Source: Bacillota bacterium
GTDB lineage: Bacteria > Bacillota_I > Bacilli_A > ML615J-28 > CAG-698
DNA length: 11,553 nucleotides
Direction of reading: 5' to 3'
NCBI GenBank assembly: GCA_023410025.1
Contig: JAEYQM010000049.1
Location: forward strand, 1 to 11,553
The notes under the pieces were generated by a model. The model saw only the letters and a program-made list of their open reading frames with translations, did no database searches and was not told the origin of the DNA. The position numbers and the translations under genes were made by a program. Below, piece after piece: positions 6,869 to 11,553 of the stretch (positions within the stretch are counted from its first letter, which is position 1; the number at the start of each line of letters is the position of its first letter).

Positions 6869-8068
6869 TTATATATCAAATCCTCTATAGAAAAATGCCA
6901 TTCCTGCTTCTGAGGTTTCTTTATATTTAGGATGCATATCTAGTCCAGTTTGAAGCATTGTTGCAACAATCATATCAAAGGATATTTTTCTTGATCCACT
7001 TAAAAAATAAGCAATTTGTCCAGCTGACATGGCTCTTATTGCCCCTACAGCATTTCTTTCTATGCATGGTATTTGTACATAACCATCAACTGGATCACAT
7101 GTTAATCCTAAATTATGTTCTAAGGCAACTTCAGCGGCATACTCAATCTTATCAATGTTTGAATCAAATAATGAGGCATAAGCTGCTGCAGCCATTGAAC
7201 ATGCTGAACCAACTTCTGCTTGGCATCCACCTACTGCTCCACTAATTGTAGCATTGTGTTTTATTATATTTCCGATTAAGCCACCAATAGCTAATGAAGA
7301 GATAATTTTTTCTTCACTAACACCCATATCTTTATACATATAGTATAAAACAGCCGGAAGTACTCCACTTGCACCACAAGTAGGTGAGGTTACTACTAAG
7401 CCACCAGATGCATTTTCTTCATTTACAGCGAAGGCATAAGCACTAACTAAGCGATATTCACGCATAGAACCAGTTTCATTTTCATGTTTTTGCGTAATTA
7501 ATTCATTAGCTTTTCTTTGAACTTTTAATTTGCCTGGTAATACACCGGTTTTTGATAAGCCAATTTTAATTGTATCTTGCATTTGAACCCATACTTCATG
7601 TAGATATGATGTAATGTCATTTCCTTCAACTTCTAGAACGTATTGATATAAATCAATATTTTTAGATAGACAATATTCTTTTATTTCATTAAAGTTTTTA
7701 TGAGGGTAGATATGTTTTTTTTCAAATGTTTCATCGTTTTTTAAAATATCGCCGCCACCAATTGATTTATATCTAACTATATCTATTAAGTCATCATCCT
7801 TAAATATTTCAAATTTTATGGCGTTTGGATGTTTTATTACATCAATTTTTGTTTTAAAAACAACTTCATAATCTTTTAGGGTATCTTTTATGACTTCATA
7901 AGTAAGATGTCCATCTCCAGTCAAAGCGAGTGAATTATATAATGTAACAATAATCTTATTTGCCTCTTTATAATTGCTAGCAATTTCTAAACATGCATTA
8001 TATGGTCCCATAGTATGCGAACTTGATGGTCCACGTCCGATCTTATATAATTTTCTTATGCTTTGCAT
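6869..8068 (-). CDS. sdaA: Single-chain iron-sulfur L-serine dehydratase (fused beta and alpha domains)
   Basis: This enzyme deaminates L-serine to pyruvate and ammonia with an oxygen-sensitive [4Fe-4S] cluster. The 399 residues carry a beta-type N-terminal part with GPSSSHTMGP (13-22) and SIGGGD (102-107), then an alpha-type catalytic part from about 155 with TSPTCGASGVLPA (227-239). Cys282, Cys324 and Cys335 have the same 42- and 11-residue spacings that I recall for the cluster ligands of the Legionella enzyme (343, 385, 396). It is shorter than the E. coli fused enzymes (about 455), has no ACT domain and ends in GFDI without a terminal Cys. The ATG has AGGAGG (8073-8078) overlapping the pcp stop, and the gap to pcp is 8 nt, so it is the last gene of that operon. 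Two-chain bacilli instead split it into sdaAB and sdaAA. Confidence 0.93.
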   Translation of the reverse strand: MQSIRKLYKIGRGPSSSHTMGPYNACLEIASNYKEANKIIVTLYNSLALTGDGHLTYEVIKDTLKDYEVVFKTKIDVIKHPNAIKFEIFKDDDLIDIVRYKSIGGGDILKNDETFEKKHIYPHKNFNEIKEYCLSKNIDLYQYVLEVEGNDITSYLHEVWVQMQDTIKIGLSKTGVLPGKLKVQRKANELITQKHENETGSMREYRLVSAYAFAVNEENASGGLVVTSPTCGASGVLPAVLYYMYKDMGVSEEKIISSLAIGGLIGNIIKHNATISGAVGGCQAEVGSACSMAAAAYASLFDSNIDKIEYAAEVALEHNLGLTCDPVDGYVQIPCIERNAVGAIRAMSAGQIAYFLSGSRKISFDMIVATMLQTGLDMHPKYKETSEAGMAFFYRGFDI

Positions 8069-8076
8069 ATATCCTC

Positions 8077-8661
8077 CTATTTTACTATTTCCTTGATTAT
8101 TTCATTTAGAGTATTAACCATAATATCTAAATCTATACTCTGATAATCTTTTGAGGTTTGATTTGTATATAGTGGGAAATGGATAAAACCAATTTTTGTT
8201 TTTAGATTTTGTTTATTACATTGATATAAAGAAACATAATAACTTAAATTACAAATATAAGCTCCGGCACTAAGTGATAAAATAAGGGGATACTTATCTT
8301 CTAATTTCAAAACTAAATTAGTTGCATCAATAGTATTAAAATAAGCATCTGGTCCATCAAGATATATTTTTTCTCCTAACTTCTTATTTCCAGCATTATC
8401 ATTTTGTTTTGAATACATAAAATTTATTGCAACTTGTTCAAGAGCAATTTTACAACTTCTACTTGCCTGTCCACAAAGCAGTAATATATCGACATCTTCA
8501 TCTAGCAAATTTTCAAAATTTGATAAATTATAATCAACTTTTAAAACTTTTTTTATTATTTTAGTATTTTCTACCTCTTTAACCCTTTTAATAACTTCCA
8601 AGGAAGAGTTATTTTCTATTTCCCCAAAAGGTTCAAATGCAGTTAATAGTATCTTTTTCAT
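8077..8661 (-). CDS. pcp: Pyroglutamyl-peptidase I family protein (divergent, short)
   Basis: This is a family C15 cysteine peptidase, whose known members remove N-terminal pyroglutamate from peptides in the cytoplasm. With the start at 8661 it has 194 residues, against about 215 for Bacillus enzymes. The triad appears complete: Glu75 in LEQVAIN, Cys137 in SAGAYICN and His161 in GFIHFP, spaced 62 and 24 residues against 63 and 24 in B. amyloliquefaciens (81, 144, 168, recalled). FEPF (9-12) keeps the two Phe of the substrate pocket. The usual QAGGR stretch reads QASRS and ERVAIN reads EQVAIN, so it is a divergent member. An in-frame TTG at 8679 is possible, but ATG at 8661 matches the family N-terminus. 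It overlaps the EAL gene by 29 nt, has only a weak ribosome site, and is probably translated by coupling. Confidence 0.85.
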   Translation of the reverse strand: MKKILLTAFEPFGEIENNSSLEVIKRVKEVENTKIIKKVLKVDYNLSNFENLLDEDVDILLLCGQASRSCKIALEQVAINFMYSKQNDNAGNKKLGEKIYLDGPDAYFNTIDATNLVLKLEDKYPLILSLSAGAYICNLSYYVSLYQCNKQNLKTKIGFIHFPLYTNQTSKDYQSIDLDIMVNTLNEIIKEIVK

Positions 8662-10291
8662 ATTTCTTAATCCAATCAATTACTTCGTTTTCGTGAATTG
8701 GCATTGATATATAATATCCTTGTCCATAATCACAATTAAATTCAGCAAGTCTTTCTAACATTGCTTTATTTTCAATTCCTTCGGCTATAACCTTACTGCC
8801 AATATTATGGGCAAGTTTGATTATTGAATTGACTATATGACTATTATTGGGGTCATTCTCCATTTTATTAATAAAATATTTATCTACTTTTAAAACATCG
8901 ACTTTAAACTCAATTAAATGGGATAAAGATGAATATCCTTTACCAAAATCATCTAACAAGATTCTAAAATTATCATTTCGTAACTTTTCTAGAAGTTTAA
9001 AACTTTCATTTGGATTATGCATTACAGCTGATTCGGTAATTTCAAGTTCTATTAAACTAGGATCTACATTATACTTATTAACCATCTCTTTTAGTCTTGT
9101 ATAAAAATGACTATATAGTAGGTTTTTTGGAGATATATTAACTGAAATTGGAATTTTAATACCGTAATTTTCTAATTCTTTAATTTTCAATAAAACATTT
9201 GTTAGTACCCAGAAGGTTAACTCATGAATTATTTGAGTTTCTTCAATTAAAGGGATAAATGTATCTGGAAGCATAATTCCTTTTTTTTGATTATTCCATC
9301 TAATTAAAGCCTCTAAACCAATAATTTCCTTTGTCTTTATATCAATTTGAGGTTGAAAGGCAAGAAATGTTTGATCTGTTTTTAAAGCATAAGCAAACTC
9401 ACTAATTAAATTAATATCATATTTAAATAATGGATAATCTTTATCACAAATTAAATAATTAATATTATGATTTAATGCTTGCATTGCAAGGTCATCGGAT
9501 TTTTGAAATGATGATATTTCAAGTATTTTTGATTTATCTGCAATTACATCTCCTCCTACTGAATAATCAACGTATAGGGGGATGCCACTGACAATAATGA
9601 AATGTTCTAGTTTATTAACAATACTAACGACATCTTCTTTTAAATCTTTATGATTCATACAAATCCATAATTTATTTTTGTCTGATTGTACTATGATTGT
9701 ATCGTAACTAAGTTTTGCTTTTATCGAATCATAAATTGATTTAAATAATTGTGAATATATATTTTGACCTAATATACTGATTATATTTTCAGAGTTATTA
9801 ATAATTACTGTTACAGCAGTGTATGATTTTACTTTACTATCCGTTAAATGACTTAGGCGAAGCATGCTATTGACATTTGGAACTTTAGTTTCTTGATTAA
9901 ATGTAAATAAGTTAATATTAATATTAATATATTCCAGTAATGAGTCAGTAACAAAACCTGAAAAACAACCTACTAAAGTAAAAATAATAGTTTCAAATAG
10001 CCAAGAAAATGTATCTTTATTTTCTAAAACAGTAAAATTAAGGACGGGTCCAAAAAAAAGGCCACCAAATATACCGATTACTATTCCCCATTTTGTACCT
10101 AAACTTATTCCAGCAATTAAAATTGGAATATACATTATATGTGTATATGGGGTATTTAGATTTCCTGATATATAGACAATTGCATATGTTAGGAGAATAA
10201 AAAAGATTATAAACACAATCATGTGATTGCGATACTTTCTCCTCAAGTTTAATAAAAGATGTTCAATTCTAGTACCTTTTTTTCCGTTCAT
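8633..10291 (-). CDS. Membrane EAL-domain c-di-GMP phosphodiesterase with degenerate GGDEF-like region
   Basis: This 552-residue protein is predicted to hydrolyse c-di-GMP to pGpG at the membrane. The N-terminus has hydrophobic segments at about 24-43, 52-63, 66-88 and 98-118, with a YIPILIAGISLGTKWG stretch (54-69) like the sensor regions of many GGDEF/EAL proteins. Residues about 135-285 resemble a GGDEF domain in size and position but lack a GGDEF active-site motif. The EAL domain (about 295-545) keeps the catalytic set: Glu327 of EAL, Asn385, Glu417, Asp447-Asp448 of DDFG, Lys468, Glu504 and Glu507 of AEGIE, and Gln524 of GQGYY. The ATG follows GAGGATCGA. It is the first gene of an operon with pcp (29-nt overlap) and sda. 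Activity is inferred from residues; the signal sensed is unknown. Confidence 0.9.
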   Translation of the reverse strand: MNGKKGTRIEHLLLNLRRKYRNHMIVFIIFFILLTYAIVYISGNLNTPYTHIMYIPILIAGISLGTKWGIVIGIFGGLFFGPVLNFTVLENKDTFSWLFETIIFTLVGCFSGFVTDSLLEYINININLFTFNQETKVPNVNSMLRLSHLTDSKVKSYTAVTVIINNSENIISILGQNIYSQLFKSIYDSIKAKLSYDTIIVQSDKNKLWICMNHKDLKEDVVSIVNKLEHFIIVSGIPLYVDYSVGGDVIADKSKILEISSFQKSDDLAMQALNHNINYLICDKDYPLFKYDINLISEFAYALKTDQTFLAFQPQIDIKTKEIIGLEALIRWNNQKKGIMLPDTFIPLIEETQIIHELTFWVLTNVLLKIKELENYGIKIPISVNISPKNLLYSHFYTRLKEMVNKYNVDPSLIELEITESAVMHNPNESFKLLEKLRNDNFRILLDDFGKGYSSLSHLIEFKVDVLKVDKYFINKMENDPNNSHIVNSIIKLAHNIGSKVIAEGIENKAMLERLAEFNCDYGQGYYISMPIHENEVIDWIKKYEKDTINCI

Positions 10292-10334
10292 TCGATCCTC
10301 TTATTTAGTAGATTTTTATTTCATATTTAGTTAT

Positions 10335-10363
10335 ATTATATATTAAAACAAGTCATTATTCAA
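10335..10363 (-). promoter_or_regulatory. Sigma-A-type promoter of the EAL-pcp-sda operon
   Basis: On the minus strand TTGAAT (-35, positions 10358-10363) and a perfect TATAAT (-10, positions 10335-10340) are 17 nt apart. The -10 is about 43 nt upstream of the EAL-gene ATG. The -35 is only about 10 nt past the exoA terminator, so the two transcription units are tightly packed. No operator or riboswitch is visible in the short leader. Confidence 0.75.
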
Positions 10364-10371
10364 GGGGATAT

Positions 10372-10400
10372 AAAAAAAAACAAGACCTAGCCTTGTTTTT
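10372..10400 (-). terminator. Rho-independent terminator of exoA
   Basis: On the minus strand AAAACAAG and CTTGTTTT form an 8-bp stem around a 7-nt loop (GCTAGGT), running directly into a stretch of nine T. It lies 4 nt after the exoA stop codon. The stem is AT-rich outside its CAAG core, but position and T-tract make it convincing. Confidence 0.82.
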
Positions 10401-10403
10401 ATT

Positions 10404-11153
10404 CTAAAATATTTCAATTGCTACTGGGCAGTGATCACTACCCTCAACTTGATCATAAATAATGCTATCTTTTAATTTTTCTCTTAAGCGATCACTTATT
10501 AAAAAATAGTCAATACGCCACCCAATATTCTTACTTCTAGCATTCATCATATAACTCCACCATGAATATTGGATTTTATTTGGGTATAGGAATCTAAATG
10601 AATCGGTAAATCCACTATTTAATAGAACTGAGAATTTAGTTCTTTCTTCAATTGTATAACCAGCATTTCTTTCATTTGATTTTGGGTTCTTTAAATCAAT
10701 TTCCGTATGAGCTACATTTAAGTCACCACATACAATTACAGGTTTCTTTTGGTCTAGTTTATTTAGATAATTTCTAAAATCATCTTCATAAACCATACGA
10801 TAGTCTAATCTTTCCAGTTCTCTTTTCGTATTTGGTGAATAAACAGTTACAAAATAAAAATCTTCAAATTCTAAAGTAACTGCTCGTCCTTCATCATTAT
10901 ATTTACCATCTTCAAGTCCATAATGAACGCTTAGAGGTTTATTTTTAGTATATATTAAAGTTCCTGAATAACCGGCTTTATCAGCATTATTCCAATACTC
11001 ATGATAATTTTCAAAGGAAAAATCCTTTTGAGCCTCATTCATTTTTGTTTCTTGAATAGCAAAAATATCAGCATCCATTTCTTTAAAGAAATCAGGGAAC
11101 CCTTTTTTCATACAAGCTCTTAGGCCATTAACATTCCAACTAACAAATTTCAT
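10404..11153 (-). CDS. exoA: Exodeoxyribonuclease III / AP endonuclease (ExoA type)
   Basis: This DNA repair enzyme cuts the backbone 5' of abasic sites and removes 3' blocking groups in base excision repair. Its 249 residues match the size of B. subtilis ExoA (252) with close similarity throughout. Asn7 and Asn9 in WNVNG, Glu35 in QETK, Tyr105 in VYSPN, Asp144 and Asn146 in GDLNVAH, WWSY (198-201), Asp215 in WRIDY, and Asp240-His241 in SDHCP give the complete metal and catalytic set of the exonuclease III family. The ATG is preceded by AAAGGAG about 7 nt upstream. It has its own promoter and terminator, so it is a single-gene unit unrelated to the metabolic operons beside it. The symbol xth is also used for this family. 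Confidence 0.96.
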   Translation of the reverse strand: MKFVSWNVNGLRACMKKGFPDFFKEMDADIFAIQETKMNEAQKDFSFENYHEYWNNADKAGYSGTLIYTKNKPLSVHYGLEDGKYNDEGRAVTLEFEDFYFVTVYSPNTKRELERLDYRMVYEDDFRNYLNKLDQKKPVIVCGDLNVAHTEIDLKNPKSNERNAGYTIEERTKFSVLLNSGFTDSFRFLYPNKIQYSWWSYMMNARSKNIGWRIDYFLISDRLREKLKDSIIYDQVEGSDHCPVAIEIF

Positions 11154-11186
11154 TTTATACTCCTTTATTATTTCTTTTCTTTTTAA

Positions 11187-11215
11187 AGTATATATTAAAA
11201 GTCGGGATTTGTCAA
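11187..11215 (-). promoter_or_regulatory. Sigma-A-type promoter of exoA
   Basis: On the minus strand a consensus TTGACA (-35, positions 11210-11215) and TATACT (-10, positions 11187-11192) are exactly 17 nt apart, with the -10 about 33 nt upstream of the exoA ATG. It is the best match to consensus in the window. I see no LexA-like or other operator in it. Confidence 0.85.
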
Positions 11216-11432
11216 AGAAAATGCGAGGGTAGTAAAAATTTAAGCCTACACTATAAAAATATTGTTTTTGAATAATTAATCGAACAAATAGTAAAAACTA
11301 ATCCTAGGGCAAATTTTGGCCTTTTTTTATTATTTTATTGATTATATTAAAATTGTTTTGTTACTTATAAAAAATAACCCTTTTTTTATACTTATAAATA
11401 GCAAACAAAAAAATGGATGATTTATGATGAAC
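11216..11432. other. Intergenic stretch between the exoA promoter and the IS end
   Basis: This 217-nt AT-rich stretch has no ORF with a ribosome site and no tRNA or recognisable RNA gene. It holds a 9-bp A/T-only inverted repeat (TATAAAAAA/TTTTTTATA, 11366-11374 and 11382-11390, loop TAACCCT), flanked by further complementary arms (TTTTGTT at 11356-11362 and AACAAAA at 11404-11410). It may be the original chromosomal flank into which the IS inserted. Confidence 0.4.
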
Positions 11433-11553
11433 TGATATCTGTCAAGTAGACAGTAATAAAAATAAAAATAAATTAAGCGATTAAGGCTTGATCTCGATAT
11501 TCTATCGGAGTCAAGCTTTTTAAATTTGCTTGTAATCTTTTTGTGTTATAAAA
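11433..11553 (-). mobile_element. Right end of an IS3-family insertion sequence (partial)
   Basis: The window ends inside an insertion sequence. On the plus strand the proposed terminus begins TGATATCTGTC at 11433, so in element orientation it ends in ...CA, as IS3-family elements do. It contains an inverted repeat CTGTC-AAGTA-GACAG (11439-11453). The transposase stop lies 40 nt inside the terminus, a normal distance for this family. The left end and any target duplication are outside the window, so the exact boundary is an inference. Confidence 0.65.
11473..11553 (-). CDS. IS3-family transposase, C-terminal 26 residues (partial)
   Basis: Reading inward from the right edge on the minus strand gives 26 codons (beginning FYNTKRLQANL) and then TAA at 11473-11475. 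The pattern YN..R....LK.L.P.EYR.QA is the conserved C-terminus of IS3-family (IS150-like) OrfB integrases of the DDE type, which insert the element after excision as a circle. The catalytic core would lie beyond the window edge, so I cannot tell whether the full gene is intact. Confidence 0.85.
   Translation of the reverse strand, partial: FYNTKRLQANLKSLTPIEYRDQALIA

Noticed and set aside
6958..7245. A 95-codon plus-strand open frame opposite the serine dehydratase gene
   Set aside because: Its Leu/Gln/His-rich composition is what reverse reading of an AT-rich gene gives; the minus-strand enzyme is certain.
9911..9930. Hexanucleotide-type AATATT repeats in the EAL gene, considered as a phase-variation site
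   Set aside because: Only about three units, with a 6-nt period that cannot shift the frame; it encodes a short Ile-Asn linker between the membrane part and the GGDEF-like region.
379..11153. TGA read as Trp, as in many Mollicutes
   Set aside because: TGA ends potB, potC and the EAL gene at the expected places, and conserved Trp residues are TGG, so the standard bacterial code is used.
11304..11328. Possible terminator with a T-run on the plus strand
   Set aside because: The stem (AGGGC with GGCCT) contains a mismatch and no plus-strand gene precedes it, so it is too weak to call.
1..11553. CRISPR array, tRNA, rRNA or riboswitch
   Set aside because: No regularly spaced repeats, cloverleaf-like sequences or long structured leaders were seen; every promoter-to-gene leader is under about 45 nt.

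Overview
The window is AT-rich (roughly 30% GC by eye) and uses the standard bacterial code: TGA ends potB, potC and the EAL gene, and Trp is TGG. Strong AGGAGG-type ribosome binding sites, sigma-A-like promoters, a B. subtilis ExoA-type nuclease and an IS3-family end point to a low-GC Firmicute. A Mollicutes-related Bacilli lineage (Acholeplasma, Izemoplasma or Haloplasma-like) is my best guess, but the species cannot be fixed from this window. All eight complete genes lie on the minus strand, so transcription runs from right to left.

From right to left: (1) 11433-11553, the right end of an IS3-family insertion sequence with the last 26 codons of its transposase. (2) 10404-11153, exoA/xth (exodeoxyribonuclease III / AP endonuclease), with its own near-consensus promoter and its own terminator. 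(3) 6869-10291, a likely three-gene operon: a membrane-anchored EAL-domain c-di-GMP phosphodiesterase, a short divergent pyroglutamyl-peptidase and a single-chain iron-sulfur L-serine dehydratase, closed by a clear terminator. (4) 4477-6730, tdh-kbl, the two-enzyme route from threonine to glycine plus acetyl-CoA, with its own promoter and overlapping reading frames. (5) 379-4341, potABCD, an ABC importer of the spermidine/putrescine family, with successive genes overlapping by 1-4 nt and a promoter downstream of an A-tract-rich stretch. (6) 1-370, a short segment of different character: the 3' end of an unrecognised plus-strand gene, a strong hairpin and a GC-rich palindrome.

The metabolic theme is use of amino acids and amines. 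Threonine is cleaved to glycine and acetyl-CoA, serine is deaminated to pyruvate, N-terminal pyroglutamate may be removed from peptides, and polyamines or related amines are imported. The EAL protein puts a c-di-GMP-degrading enzyme at the head of the peptidase/serine dehydratase transcript. No wholly new system is evident. The points most worth a second look are the EAL-pcp-sda operon, the altered ligand-site positions in PotD, the helical-domain insertion in PotA, the phased A-tracts before potA, the divergent Pcp motif, and the compositional break at the left edge.
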